This document shows positions 34,632 to 47,274 of a stretch of 64,000 nucleotides of DNA, in pieces. The notes under the pieces were generated by a model, which was given only the letters and a program-made list of their open reading frames with translations, was not told where the DNA came from and made no database searches. Position 1 is the first letter of the stretch; each line of letters begins with the position of its first letter. Source of the stretch: Tipula vernalis (taxonomy: Eukaryota > Arthropoda > Insecta > Diptera > Tipulidae); assembly GCA_958295665.1 (NCBI GenBank), contig OY282558.1, positions 183,250,015 through 183,314,014 on the forward strand. Direction: 5' to 3'. The position numbers were made by a program, and so were the translations under genes.

Positions 34632-35684
34632 GCTCGCGCTCGTTCCTTTATTCAGTTTACAATCAACCTCCTTGTTGATCGTGAGCAAATACATCGTGAG
34701 TCTTCAAAATATCTGCTTTTATTACATTAAATATTTGCACGCCTTTAATATAAGATTATTATTTCCAGTGTGTATGTGACTATGGCTGAGAAGTGTTTAA
34801 TTTTTGAGAGTGATTGAAAGTGATTTGTGCAACGTTGGAAAAAAAAGGGATAATTGGATTAGTGAGGGCAAGTGTAAGTGTGTTAAGGAAAGATGGGAAA
34901 GAGAAAGGTTTCAGGGGTAAGATAAATGGTGTTGTTCATAATTCTTGCAGAAGAAATACGTCAGAAGTGACTCAATAAAAAGGTTTTTGTGAGGCACTCT
35001 CTCAGATGAACCTTCAACATCACGTGATGCTTCGTCTTTGCGTTCAGGACAAATGAAATTTGATTTTAAAACAAAGTTTTTTTTCTGCACGGAAACGTAT
35101 GACGAAGAGAAGGAGATTAAAAAACCGTATGCTAAGCGTCGAACAGCTTTTTATGTTCGTACGGTTGCGTTTCACAATTCTATTTTGAATCGTGGGCAGG
35201 AAAGAAAGGATGAGTGGGGAAACGATATAGTGAGACGTATCTGCACTGTTGGGGATCTACACGCAGCAGATGCAATATCTCACGAAGACTGTTACGAAAG
35301 ATTCATGTTAACCTATGTACCTTCAAAAAGAAAATCTGGACGTCCACAAGATGAAGGGATTTCAGAAGCAATGGAAGAAAGGACTGATAATTGCCAATAC
35401 TCTATGGGTGAGTTGTTGGAACAGGTTATTGCAGGGGAACCACCACATGTGAAGATCATTAAGAAAAGAATGAGGGAAAAATATGGGGACCAAATTTTTT
35501 TCAGTACTATTCGCACCAGACAAACTGTCGTCTCCTTTCGTAGTAGTGATAAAATCTTGAGCGACTCATGGTACACTTCAAGGTGTAAAGATGAACAAAG
35601 AGAACGTGAGAGGATTGTACAAAAAGCTGCTGAGATTATCTTGGAAGACATTGAATCCATGGCTTACGACAACAGTGCCTATCC

Positions 35685-36795
35685 ACGTTTGTGAAGTTTA
35701 TCCTAAGTTAGAACTAAACCAACAAAAACAACAGAATATGTAAAAGTATTAGTAAAAATGAAAATCATGACATTTAGGCGAACATTTCCCAATACATAAT
35801 TTGAAAACTTTTATTTATTTTTTTAATAAAGTTTAAATTAAGTTTAATTATATTGAAATCGAATTATTTTATTTAACCAAAAAAATAAGCAGATTAACCT
35901 ACATAACTACACATCTATAAAATAAATTAATTAGAAAAATGTATGACTGTTAAACCACTTTAAAAGTATGCTTTTCGTTTAATCAAATTGCCACATTTGG
36001 AACATACAATTTAGGATTTTCTTAAGAAAGTCGATATCTCAAGATTTTCCATATTTATCACAAACGCCACTATGATTTTTTGGTAGGTCTAATCTAAGAC
36101 TATAAGCGTGCCAAACCATTTGAAAAGCTAATGCCTTTCACATGGTTAAATTGTCGTATTTATAAATTTACTATTTAGGATTTTCTTAAGAAAGTCGATA
36201 TCTTAAGATTTTTCATATTTATCACCAACGCCACTATGATTTTTTGGTAGGTCTAATCTAAGACTACAAGCATGCCAAACCATTTGAAAAGCTAATGCCT
36301 TTCACATGGTTAAATTGTCGTTAAATTTTCGTTCTTGCTAAATATCGAAAATCTTAAGTTATTGAGTTTCTTAAGAAAATTGTAATATGTCTGTACAGAA
36401 ATTTGTAATTTTAAATATGTGAAAGCCATTAGCTTTTTAAATGGTTCAGCGGTTTTGTAGTCATATTATGGACCTATCAAAAAACCATAGTGGGGTTTTT
36501 GCTAAATATCGAAAATCTTAAGATATTGAGTTTCTTAAGAAAATTGTAATATGTATTTAATCTGATAAAATAAAGTAACGTTTTTATTATATTTTAATTC
36601 TGAATATTAAACTATATTTGCCTAAATGATGACCGACTAACTATTAATACTACCTTCTGACTAATACAATTACAAATATTTAGATTTAGTATAAACTTCA
36701 TAAAACATACATATATGACGTGTGAAGTTTGTCCTAATTTGGCACTAAATTTTTTATTTTTTTTTAGTTCTAATCTAGTTCCAACTTCACACGCA
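35685..36795. mobile_element. MULE-like fold-back element, 9-bp TSD TGCCTATCC
   Basis: TGCCTATCC occurs at 35676-35684 and 36796-36804 exactly at the borders. The ends carry inverted GTGTGAAGTT-type sequence (left CGTTTGTGAAGTTTATCC, right read inwards TGCGTGTGAAGTTGG). Inside, 36005-36170 and 36175-36330 are near-identical direct repeats (GATTTTCTTAAGAAAGTCGA onward), and 36330-36560 is their inverted, diverged counterpart. A 9-bp duplication is characteristic of Mutator-like elements. It interrupts the host gene's coding frame after NSAYP. No transposase. Confidence 0.85.
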
Positions 36796-39422
36796 TGCCT
36801 ATCCCCCTTCATCTAGCTTCTGGAGTGAGGCTGAACAATTAATACCTAAATCTCTTAGAGTCTTCATGGACTGCATTACAAGGAAAAAAAGGTCGAAAGA
36901 AGCAATGGGGAAAAAGATGAAAACTATTGCTCATGCTCTTACTGCTGATGTTCGCCCTCGATGTTTCGTATCCCCAATTCTGACCAGCAACGCTCTGTTC
37001 ATATACAGAAAATTCCGATCAAAGAACTTGGTGTCCCTACTATCGAAGTTGGGATTGAGTGCCTCTTACTACGACGCTCTGCAGCTGGAGCTCTCCACCA
37101 TCCACCACCCGCAAAAGCCTATCCCAAGTGACACATTTTGTCAGTACATCTTTGATAATGCAGACTTCAATGTATCCACTCTCGATGGCTGGTATACCTT
37201 CCACAGCATGGGAGGAATCAAATGTGTTACACCATGCCACGCTTTCCTTATATCCACGAAAGTGGAAAGACTGAAATCTGCCCCCCCCCAGGAAGAACTG
37301 GGCCAGCTGGGAGTTCTGGAGCTGCAAGCCTTTGAGGGAAAAGGAACCAACGCATTGTAGCAAATTACTATCGAAGACTTGAGCGTGTTGATGCCCATCC
37401 CCTGTGACATATTCACACCCACGGTTCAAGATTTCCTGTGGATGAGTGGTAAGTGGCTCCAGGAGGTGGACCCTACTGCAGCGGTGACAACCGTTCCAGA
37501 ATGGAAGGGTTTCATGCAACTGGTGAGTAAAGTCATTAACAAAGAGAAAACTTCGGTAACCTTTCTTCCATTCATCAATGCACCACCTAACGAGTACAGC
37601 ACAGTACTTACAGCGTTACAGTATGCTTTAAAAAATAGTCAAGAGAAAGGGGCCACAGTTTGCTTCGTAACATTCGACCAGCCTTTATACCTAAAGGCTA
37701 GAGAAATCGCGTTTGGGAACATTGTTGTGAGACTTGATGGATTTCAAACCCTAAAGTCCTTCATGGGGTGCATTGGCCACACAATGGCTGGATCTGGACT
37801 GAAAGATGTACTATGCCAAGTATTCGCTGCTAATTCTGTTGACAAGATGTTAACAGGCCACGCGTACAGCCGATTCGCTTGCTTTATGCCAAATTGTTCT
37901 GGAAGGAGCCAATGTTTCAGAGGTAGAGAAGAGAGAGATCTTGAATATGCTGACCAACATGGAGGAACTTACTCCGGACAAAGTTGAAGAGAATGCTTCC
38001 TTGGTGTCAGCTTTGACGAAATTTCAGAATCATCTGAAATCCCTCAAAGATAATGGCCCTTCCGCTGCTTTGTGGGTTTAATACTTCAACATGATTACCC
38101 TGATGAAGAAGTTCATCGATTCTGAGCGTCGTGGTATTTGGGACGGGCACTTAGAGTGTGTACAGCAGATGATCCCATTCTTCCACGCAAGTGGGCACTT
38201 CCAGTACGCAAAATGTGCCCATCTTTATGTCCAAGATATGATACAACTGAAACCTAGCCATCCGGAGGCGTACAAGGAGTTTGCAGATAAGGGGTACTTC
38301 AGTCAGTAGACCGTTGGGCGGGTAATTGGTCGGATATGGTCATAGAACAAACTCTTATGCGCTCCATGAAAAGTTCAGGTGGCCTAACGCGAGGAAGGGG
38401 AATTACTGATTCTGTACTCGCCAAGTGGGTTTGTGGATCAGCGGGAGGCACCGCCATATGTTCATCATTGGAGAAGTTTGCTAAAGTGAGATCCGAGGTA
38501 AAATACACGAATGGTTCAATGATCATCCCTCTTTTCCAAAGTTGGATTCACTGATGTCACTGTCAGCAGGTATCGTGGGAAATTCCAAAATAACTGCCAC
38601 CAAGCCGTGGATATTGGAACTAAAACTATGCAAAGTTTTATCGGCAGTAAATTTGGTGATATGAAGCAATCTGAAAAGAATGTGGTCTTGTCACTAGCCA
38701 GTATGAGCAGCACCATTAAAATCAATGGTGATAAAGTTACAATTAACTCTCTGACAATTTTCCAAAGAATTGTCATATCAAAAAAGAACGATAAAGATGT
38801 AGAAGAGCTTTTGACATATGAATTAACTCCATACCCCTGGCCCTGTTCAGCGAGGGCGGAATGCGAAAAGGGAAAAAATCATACTCTATGATGTTTTGCC
38901 TGCAGAGGACATCGCAACTGTGGATCTCACTCATAGCTTCATTGTGGTAGACGGTGGTTTCCTACTCCATCGCATGAAATGGAAACAGTCTTCCAACATA
39001 TTATCAATTTGCCATCAGTACATTGCCTACGTACATAAACATTACGGTAAAAATTGTTCGGTGGTTTTTGATGGAAATGGTGATGACAACAGCACCAAAC
39101 GAGCAGAGCAAAAGCGAAGAGCGCTCACAAAAACTTCTGTTGACATCAACTTTCATGAAAGCACGAATATCACAGTTCAACAAGAGCATTTTCTTGCTAA
39201 TGAAAGAAACAAAACTTGATTGTGAGGTGTGGATTGGATAAAGCTGCTGTACATCCAACTGTATCAATAGTTGTATACAAAACGCCTGCACATCAAGACA
39301 ACCTGAACAAACATAGGTACTCTGCGTTTTTGAAGGCGTCAACGAAGCTCAAATCAGACATGACAACTCTTCCTCCCACCAGAGGAGCTTCAAAGCAACA
39401 CTCGCTCAGAGTATATCTACAG

Positions 39423-39510
39423 GTAAATTCATTTACATATAGTTTATTCTTTACCTTACAAATATTAGTTTGTGATGAATACTTACGTTGGAATCATTAC
39501 TTTCTTACAG
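39423..39510 (+). other. Spliceosomal intron in the 6.4-kb element's gene
   Basis: The donor is CAG|GTAAAT and the acceptor TTTCTTACAG|GAAC. Coding sense is continuous across it (YLQ to EQQWFGNP). It is 88 bp, normal for insects. It shows the gene was transcribed and spliced by host machinery and did not pass through a reverse-transcribed copy. Confidence 0.8.
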
Positions 39511-39599
39511 GAACAACAGTGGTTCGGCAACCCCCTACCACCCATCCAATGGGGTTGGGTGAAGGGAGAAGATGGGATCCGTTACGTAGTTAAAATGAA

Positions 39600-40168
39600 T
39601 GACCATTATATACTGCTTTTGTTAGGTCTATTTTGGAATACGCTGTAGTTATCTGGAGTTCTGGTTATAAAATCTTTAGTGATCGTATTGAGCGGATTCA
39701 AAAAAAGTTCTTAATATTTGCCCTCCGAAGACTTCCAAGGTCAATTTCAGGATTTAGTTTACCTTCTTATGCCGGTCGTTGTACACTTTTGAACATTCGT
39801 AGTCTTGAATTCAGAAGACAGATGATTCATGCAGTATTTGCTCGGGATGTAATTTGTGCTAAGATTGATTGCCCGGTATTGCTTGACTTATATTCATTTT
39901 ACGTTCCTAAGAGAATTCTTCGTCCACGACAGTTAAGAGAAGACTGATTATTGTTTTTCATTTTACGAATTATGGAATTGATGAACCGGTCGCGCGTACG
40001 TCGAAATATTTTAACCAATATTCAGAACTTTTCGATTTTAACATTTCAAGGGATCTTTTTAGGAGTCGTTTTCAAAATAATAATTTGTAACTCATTTTTA
40101 TATATAAAATTATTGGTATTGTAACCTATGCTATTTGTTAGTGCTGGTAATAAATAAATAAATAAATA
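39600..40168 (+). mobile_element. 5'-truncated LINE 3' end inside the 6.4-kb element
   Basis: The frame 39633-39947 reads EYAVVIWSSGYKIFSDRIERIQKKFL, shown here only in part by motif: RT-thumb tail with conserved WSS and the IERIQKKF block of CR1/jockey LINEs. A short 3' UTR ends in (AATA)n at about 40148-40168. It interrupts the host gene between a VVK-coding stretch and the Cys-rich tail. The target duplication is blurred by the tail; GACC occurs on both sides. Confidence 0.8.
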
Positions 40169-40429
40169 GACCCTGTGGCACCCGACTCCGTTTTGAACAT
40201 GATATTTTACCGATGCACGACTGGGTGTGGGGTACGCTGCGGTTGCCGCAAAGCAGGGATTGCCTGCTCCAATGCCTGCGGCTGCATCGACTCATGTACT
40301 AACGGAGCCCCCATCGAAAATAGCTTCGATGATGATGAAAATTTAGATTTCAACGAAATTTAATGTTCAATATATATCCTTAAGCTGTAATTATTTCATT
40401 TTTAAAATTAAACAATTCATTTTTAACAA

Positions 40430-40727
40430 TAAAAACTGTTTTTTTTTTTAAATTTTCAATTTACCGCTCCATATTTGCTTTGATCCTATCAAAAAAGTGA
40501 AGAGAATCTTTATCGTAGAGAATTTTATGTAGATTAATTTAGTATTTAGACATTTTTCTGATAGAAGCAGTGGTTTTTGAGTTATTAACGAAAAATTGAA
40601 AAAAGGACCTTTTAAAACCCCCCACAGTACTTTTAGTATGTTGTTAAGGACACCTTCCCCTACAACTGTACCAATTTTGGCTTCTACATGAATCATTTCC
40701 GCTATTTTTCCTTCGTTGCTTGGACTA
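40430..40727 (-). repeat. Right TIR of the 6.4-kb element
   Basis: Complement of 34321-34631. It starts right after the gene's stop codon region, so polyadenylation probably falls within it (AATAAAAA at about 40430, inference). Confidence 0.85.
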
Positions 40728-41055
40728 CTTGTGAATGCCGACTATCGGAAATGCTCCAGACTGTTCAACCACATTAAACTAGTATCATCCAAGTTTTAAC
40801 ATCTTAAATTAACTGTTTTAACTTCTAAATTCCTAATCCAATTGAATTTCGACATAAATTTTAAAAGGAAGGTGAAACATTGTACTATTCAATTTACTGG
40901 AATGTACTATATTTACTTTAAAAATATTTTCGACGAAATATTAAATTTCGAAATTTAAAGTTATAAATGTCAAGTTGTAATACATTCTGATATAATTCAG
41001 ATACCGAAATTTAAAAACTAGAAACTAACCAGAATAAATTTCGATAAAATAATTT
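40728..41055. other. AT-rich spacer
   Basis: No gene seen. It separates the right end of the TIR element from the gypsy integrase fragment; part of it may be the missing upstream pol, too decayed to read. Confidence 0.4.
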
Positions 41056-42078
41056 ATCGAAAATAATTTTAAATTGTCGAATTGTTCGTACGCACTGCCA
41101 AAAGATCGCTTTGATCATATTAATGTCGACATTGTTGAGCCCTTACCATCATCACAGGGTTGTAATTACTGTGTGACTTGTATCGATAGGTTCACTAGAT
41201 GGATTGAGGCTATACCAGTGTCCGGCATAACCGCGGAAACAGTGGCACGAGCAGTTTATGATAATTGGATATGTAGATTCGGTGTACCTAGTTTTATTCC
41301 AACTGATCAAGGACGACAGTTTGAGTCTGGATTGTTTGCCGAGTTGGGAAAAATATTGGGGATGGAGCAGAGTAGATCTTCACCATACCATCCGCCTGGG
41401 AGTGGCATAATCGAGCGCTGGCATCGAGACGTGAAGGCTGAGCTAAAGTGTAGCTGTGAGAAAGATGACAAATGGCTTGAATATCTGCCAACTATCCTTT
41501 TGTGGATGCGGGCAACCTTTTGGCCTGATATGGGAGCAACTATACTTCCGAATTAGTGTATCCCACTACAATAAGATTGCCCGGGGAATTCTTAAATCCA
41601 TCGTCTGGCCCGGTGTGCGAGGCCGATTTCATTGCGCAGTTAAGAGGCATCATGGGTTTGTTGCAACCGAAACAAACTTCTCATCACGGTAAGCCTGCCA
41701 TTTTTGTCCACAAAAGCTTGAGTAAATAAATGTTCGCATGTATTTATTAGGACCGATGCTGTTCGGGCTCCACTTCAGACTCCATACGAAGGCCCATATT
41801 TAGTTTTGGAGCGTAATGAGAAAGTTTTTAAAGTTCGCGTAAAAAACAGGGATGTTAATATTTTAATCGATAGGTTGAAACCGGCTTATTTGTTGGAAAA
41901 TGTTGACCCTTGTTCCGACAATGGACAACAAATTGTTCCCAGTGGCGAGAGCAATGAGGATTGCCCTCCATTAGTCACAGTGACTTTAGAGCCTGGTGTT
42001 GACAGTGAACCAAAAACGACAAGGTCTGGACGAAGGGTTCACTTTCCGGAACATCTCCGAGAATATGTTCCAGAGTAA
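41056..42078 (+). pseudogene. pol: Ty3/gypsy integrase core and C-terminus
   Basis: 41074-41556 is one open frame covering the integrase core: FDHINVDIVEPLPSS (first Asp), CIDRFTRWIEAIPV, FIPTDQGRQFESGLF (second Asp) and GIIERWHRDVKAEL (Glu), so D, D and E are all kept. The zinc region and all of RT are missing upstream. A frameshift near 41500 leads to TIRLPGEFL-type residues and QLRGIMGLL in other frames. 41755-42078 holds TPYEGPYLVLERNEKVF and the tail TRSGRRVHFPEHL. It is followed by a purine tract and the 3' LTR, so this is the 3' end of a truncated element. Confidence 0.88.
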
Positions 42079-42110
42079 AATTTTTTCGTTAACCACTGGA
42101 GGGGGAGTAC

Positions 42111-42288
42111 TGTGGGAACGATCTCTAGTTTCGAACAGTTGGTTTTAGTTGTGTTCGGCTTCTTTTCTTTTCGACGTACTTTTAAGCATCGCCAATGTGA
42201 ATTAAGAATAAAAGAAAAGATAAAAATTGTTTTCTATTCAAAAAGTGCGAAGTAAAATATTTGTGGTACGCCGAAGGAGTCCGCCACA
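42111..42288 (+). repeat. 3' LTR with polypurine tract
   Basis: The purine-rich ACTGGAGGGGGAGTAC (42096-42110) primes plus-strand synthesis and is followed by TGTGGGAACGATC; the LTR ends GTCCGCCACA at 42288. AATAAAAG near 42210 is a polyadenylation signal. Length 178 bp. No matching 5' LTR in the window. Confidence 0.75.
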
Positions 42289-43818
42289 GTTCTAATTGCA
42301 TTGCTAAAAATGTATTTTAGCATAGCTACAATAATTATTTTGGCAATTATTACATGTATTATAAAATGTTAGTTTAGTATATGAATATAATAATAGTTCG
42401 TTGAAAATATTCAAAGGACTCAGTAAAAAAATATCTTAATTCAGTAAGTTGTAGTGTTGGAGGTTTGGTCCACTACTTAGGTTACGGAAGAAACATTGAA
42501 AATTAGACATTTCAAACCAATGCCGTTCACCTCAAACAACTAAACTAACTGAATTAAAAAGAATATTGAGCTTCACATATTGTCTCATAGACATGTGTAA
42601 GGTTCATGTCGCGTTTAAATCTTTGCTACAGTTGTTTATGCCACAAAAAAATTAGCAATGCTTCAACATTTTTCAAATACGTTTTAGCTTAAAAGATATT
42701 TAAAACACATAAAAAGTAAACGAAAAATGCGGCAATATCGTTATTATTTAATTATTAAATAAACCATTGTTTAGATTAATTTCAATTTGTGTATTTTTGT
42801 TGTTGTTTTTCGAACAATTTTGACATTTATTTTAGTTTAGTTTCAGTTATGAGATATAGATAATGGCTTTTGTACGCTAGAAACATATATATATATATAC
42901 TTATTAAATAATCGTAATATAGTTTACTTAGTCGATCAACTGTCGAAAAATTCAGTCAAGTCAAATTAATTCTAAAGCAAAATACAATACGTTCATAAAT
43001 CAAATTTATGAATGCTCAGCTGAAAACTTAAAAGTGTTTATTACAAGAGAGTAATTGGAAACAAGATCCTTACACCAGTAGACTAAATGCATCTTAGTTA
43101 TTATACAAATTAGTTCAACAAAGTTCATCAACGCAAGAGATTAACAAGTAATAATACGTCTTTCAAACTCACGAAACGTTTTACAATTTTCATTTTTAAC
43201 GATCACATTATATTTTATTAAATCAAATAATCATAAAAACGAAAACATTAAATTCATGACGATTTATATATCTTCGTAGTTTACAGTTTTAGTGTACCAT
43301 AAAAATTGTTATAATTTTAATCATTAACAACAAATTTTTAATTATAAACTGTTTATGTACTTTTCTAAGACGTTGGCTCATTCTAAAATTTGCAATACGC
43401 CTATGATGACCGTTGTTATTGGCGGGTGTGTTCTGTGTTCATAAGCCAATTCGTACTGGGGAATATTTAAAATATGTGAGTGTATATGGCTGGGATTTAT
43501 CTCAAAACAATATTTTTCACATAATTCTACTTCAAGATTATACGTACAAAGGTTTTCAATTTTAAAACCTTTCTTAACAATAAATTCTTATATGTTTTAC
43601 GTAGAAGACTATTTTTTACTCCGTTAAGCTACACTACAATTACCTAAAATGCCATTTTTTCATCAATACAAATGGGTTTTGTGGATCTATCATACATCAC
43701 GAGTACATAGTTACAGATCTCTGGCGTTTTTCCTACGAAGAGAAATTTAGTTTAGTTTTGGGTGGTTTCTCACCCTTAAAAGAAAGGTTTTACTTCGTGA
43801 AAATGACCCTCTTTGTTA

Positions 43819-43859
<41 letters not shown>

Positions 43860-44841
43860 ATAATTCTTCGTGTTGTTAAATACATATACAATCATACCAG
43901 ATCGTTTCGTTATAATTTATTTTTAAAATTAAAAACAGAATGTCTAAAATTAAAAACAAAGAGCAAAAATATATTACGGTCAGTTTTTAGAGCAAAGTAA
44001 AAAAAACTTATGTTTTCCATTTATACGTCATCATTATTGCTACGAAACAAGTAGCAAATTCACAAATATAAAATTTATATTTAGATTACTACAATTAGTT
44101 CATTTATTTATGTTACATAGTTTGATTTATAGTTACTGATATACCTACGATAAAAAAAAATTGAAAATACCACTATTAAAACTAAAACAGAAATTTTATA
44201 ATGAACTACATAATATTAACATACTGTACAATATTCAGGTGGAATAAACACTTTTTAAATTTTCGAACGACAGTCACTATGCCATCACCATCAGATTTAA
44301 TTTGAATAACAAAAATTCTTGCCATGAATGGTCAAGAAAAGTCTAAACCAAATAACATTTTCAAAACAAACTCAACAGGTGTAATGACCTACGCCAATAA
44401 AGAAATTCACAACAATACAATAACAACATAGAATTATTTGATTAATTGTCAAGCCTTCAATATGTACGCAAAAAACTCATATGTCTGTACAATTCATTAA
44501 TTAACATTTTTTACTATTAGAAGACAAAATGGATAAAGGGGAATTGGTAAGACAAATAGCTGTTCTGGCAGAACTCAAAATAACTGAGAAAAAGACATAA
44601 ATGAACCGATTAAAAAAATAACATTATAAGATGTGAAAAACTTCTAAAAGTTCGCAGATACGTGGAATTATGTGCTCAGATTAAAAGTTAGCTTTCGAGG
44701 GTTACCTGCTTACAGAAAAAATCGATAAACAAATTACAAACCATTTTAACACGTTTTTATTAACTCGCTATCTTGTCTGTCTGTTCGGTACAAATTTTGC
44801 AATCGATTTAAATTAACTTCCCGATGAGCTAGAAACTTGAA

Positions 44842-44928
<87 letters not shown>

Positions 44929-44950
44929 GTATGTATATATATATATATAT

Positions 44951-45048
<98 letters not shown>

Positions 45049-45476
45049 GTATATATATATATATATATATAGTTATAATAACATAATATGCTAAATACAT
45101 AGTTTAACCGGATGCTATATCGCCACGCGCATATCATTTAAATACAATATATCACGCCATGCCAATGACCAGACATCAATGTAATGTGAGGATAAATAAA
45201 CTCTTTTTAGATAAAATAAGTAGCATAAGCACTTTTTCCAAATTACAATAAATAATAATACTTCATATACTTTTTAAATTAAATATGTAGAATAAGCATT
45301 TTCAAAATCATTATAAATAGATAAAATAAGTAAAAGTCGTTATTATAATTATGATTTAAAAACGTTAAGTTCGAATTTGTAATAAACTCGGGTTAAATCG
45401 TGTAATAAAATTCTGTAATAAAAAAGAAATTTGTGAATAAATAATTTTTTTTTATGTTTTATTAAACGTGAAATCC

Positions 45477-45566
<90 letters not shown>

Positions 45567-47260
45567 GTCATTCCATGGTATTTCAAATGGGGACCAACCT
45601 TGACCTCTCCGATTTCAATTTTTTTGTTCTAATCGTGTTCCTTATTGAAAATAAGAAGACCGTTTCTTTCAAGCGTGGGCGCTTGTAGAATAGATATTGA
45701 TATAAATGACAGAGCTTGGTTTCTGATTAAGGAAAAGCGCCCACGCCTTTATTTTCCGAATGATGAAAAACCATGTTTTACTTTTTAGTACACTTGAATA
45801 TAAGCGTAGTATTTTAAAAAAGTATTTTTTTTTTATATTATTGTTTTCTACTTTTTAGTCTTAAACATTGCATTTTGTTCCCACGAGTATGGCGGTAAAT
45901 AACAGTCCATCCTCCCAGTGACCCCATAGGAGGAAAAGGCTCTTATTAACAGGGTATATCCGGTGCTCTGAGGTTGTGCATTAGCAACATTCTTTATTTA
46001 ACTACTCCAGCCATTCAGTCCTCGACAAGCATCTCATGATATTTGTCTTGAGCAAATTGTGTTAACAACATTTAATATTTATCCACCCTAATGCTGTTCA
46101 GTTCTCGGCACACAACACACCATATTTGACTTTGGTGCAAGCAAGAGCTACTTCAGCAGAGTACCTAGATTTTGTTGATAACCTTTGAAAATATTGACAA
46201 AAGCTATATGTAAGTTACACATTTTGGATTTATTTTATAAAAATTTTGTGATCGACTACTTTCCATATTTACCACAGAAGCAATTTCTAGATAAATTTGC
46301 AATTTGTCAGAAACTTATATTTTAAAGCATGTAAAATTTTTAACAGTGCTATAAAACTTACCTCTTACCACTTACGCCAATGAAGCAAGCTGTTATAAAT
46401 TTGAAACGTGACAGAAAGTTGTATTTAAATAGCATGTTGAAAAAAATTAAAGAAAAAGTTAAATCGCACATTGAAACGGTTTTGTAAAATTTAAATTTTC
46501 ATATGCTTATCTTTAATCATGTTACATGGGCAAAATACTTGAAAAATCGAAATTGTTATAAATTAATTCTTATAGTTGCGCCCTCTTTCTGTAAAAAAAA
46601 ACTAATTCTACACATATAGAATTAATTAATTAATTGCTACTAACTAATTAAGTAACTAATTAAGTGTAGTTCATATATTGTCACCGAAAATACGTTTGTT
46701 TCGAATATATATTTATTTTGTATACTAACGTAATCTATTGGCAAAATACTTTTTTCGCCATCTTAGGGCGTCCGCCATATTAAATTAAGAATGACGTCCC
46801 GTATTGTGCTTTGCAAACCCTTTCATTTGGTGCCAATGTCATGGAAGAGGTTAAGGAAGTTTCGTCCGGCATCTTGGGGTGTCCGCAACATATTACAATA
46901 TTGAGTATACTGTACTGTATTGTCACCAGAACGACAGGCGTGTGAAAAATTTCAGCTTAATTGGACGTTAGGAAGTAGGATAAATATCGATTATAAAATG
47001 TTATGCACACAAACAACAAACCAAGAAACAGGTGAAGTTAAATGAACTACAAGTGAATTTGACAAAAAAACTTTAAAGTGAATAAAGAGGTAATAAAATA
47101 TCTCGGTGCGAAAAGTGCAAGGAATCAGTAGACTCGAGGGAAAGAACCTGATTAAGATGCTTCGGAAGATGCAAGAAATTGTATCATTTTAAACCTGTGT
47201 TGAGTGGAACTTTGATAAGTATAGCAAGTTGTTTAATAAATGTCCCTATGTAAGATTTGT
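42289..47260. other. Long AT-rich stretch with (TA)n tracts, no gene
   Basis: Apart from the TA microsatellites, nothing coding is recognised on either strand. 45570-45800 is less AT-rich (GCGCCCACGC near 45720) and contains a short inverted repeat around GTGGGCGC, but shows no domain. 46610-46680 is an ATTAATTA-rich patch. Confidence 0.5.
44845..45072. repeat. (TA)n microsatellite, about 228 bp
   Basis: Nearly pure alternating TA with a few GTATATATGT, GTTTATAT and ACGTATAT interruptions. Shorter tracts of the same kind occur at 43821-43856 and 45482-45564. Frames across them encode only alternating Tyr and Ile. Confidence 0.95.
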
Positions 47261-47274
47261 CTGTTTAGAGGGAG

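Larger units (their letters stand above)
35002..40363 (+). pseudogene. Uncharacterised arthropod multi-domain protein gene, decayed
   Basis: Pieces in order: 35002-35684, with FDFKTKFFFC, DLHAADAISHEDC and GRPQDEGISEAME; 36802-37360 (FWSEAEQLIPKSL, FCQYIFDNADFNVSTLDG); TAG at 37358-37360; 37361-37880 in the same frame (FLPFINAPPNEY, VTFDQPLYLKA, MAGSGLKDVL); a frameshift near 37880; 38091-38309 (FFHASGHFQYAKCAHLYVQD) and 38320-38550 (MIIEQ-type block, SGGLTRGRGITDSVLAKWV). 38896-39219 resembles a PIN/FEN-like nuclease start (VVDGGFLLHRMKW, VVFDGNGDD, AEQKRRA). 39216-39593 has TLPPTRGASKQHSLRVYLQ, an 88-bp intron, then WFGNPLPP. 40170-40363 is a Cys-rich tail (GCGVRCGCRKAGIACS). I recognise this layout from uncharacterised arthropod proteins but know no function. 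Transposase is one possibility, cargo another. Confidence 0.75.
34321..40727 (+). mobile_element. 6.4-kb TIR element carrying a multi-domain gene
   Basis: The left arm from 34321 (TAGTCCAGGCAACGAAG) and the right arm read inwards from 40727 (TAGTCCAAGCAACGAAG) match for about 300 bp, through TGTAGAAGCCAAAATTGGTA, CAATTTTTCGTTAATAACTC and TTTTTTGATAGGATCAAAGC. The middle of the arms is diverged (G-rich on the left). CTT flanks both ends (34318-34320 and 40728-40730), consistent with a 3-bp duplication. The only gene found is the decayed one at 35002-40363, on the plus strand. Two later insertions lie inside. I do not know a named superfamily for it. Confidence 0.85.

Noticed and set aside
34911..34950. 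GTAAGA...TTCTTGCAG as a possible intron before the 6.4-kb element gene
   Set aside because: It would be only about 34 bp, below a workable intron size.
44813..45137. Three overlapping frames of alternating Tyr and Ile
   Set aside because: Products of the (TA)n microsatellite.
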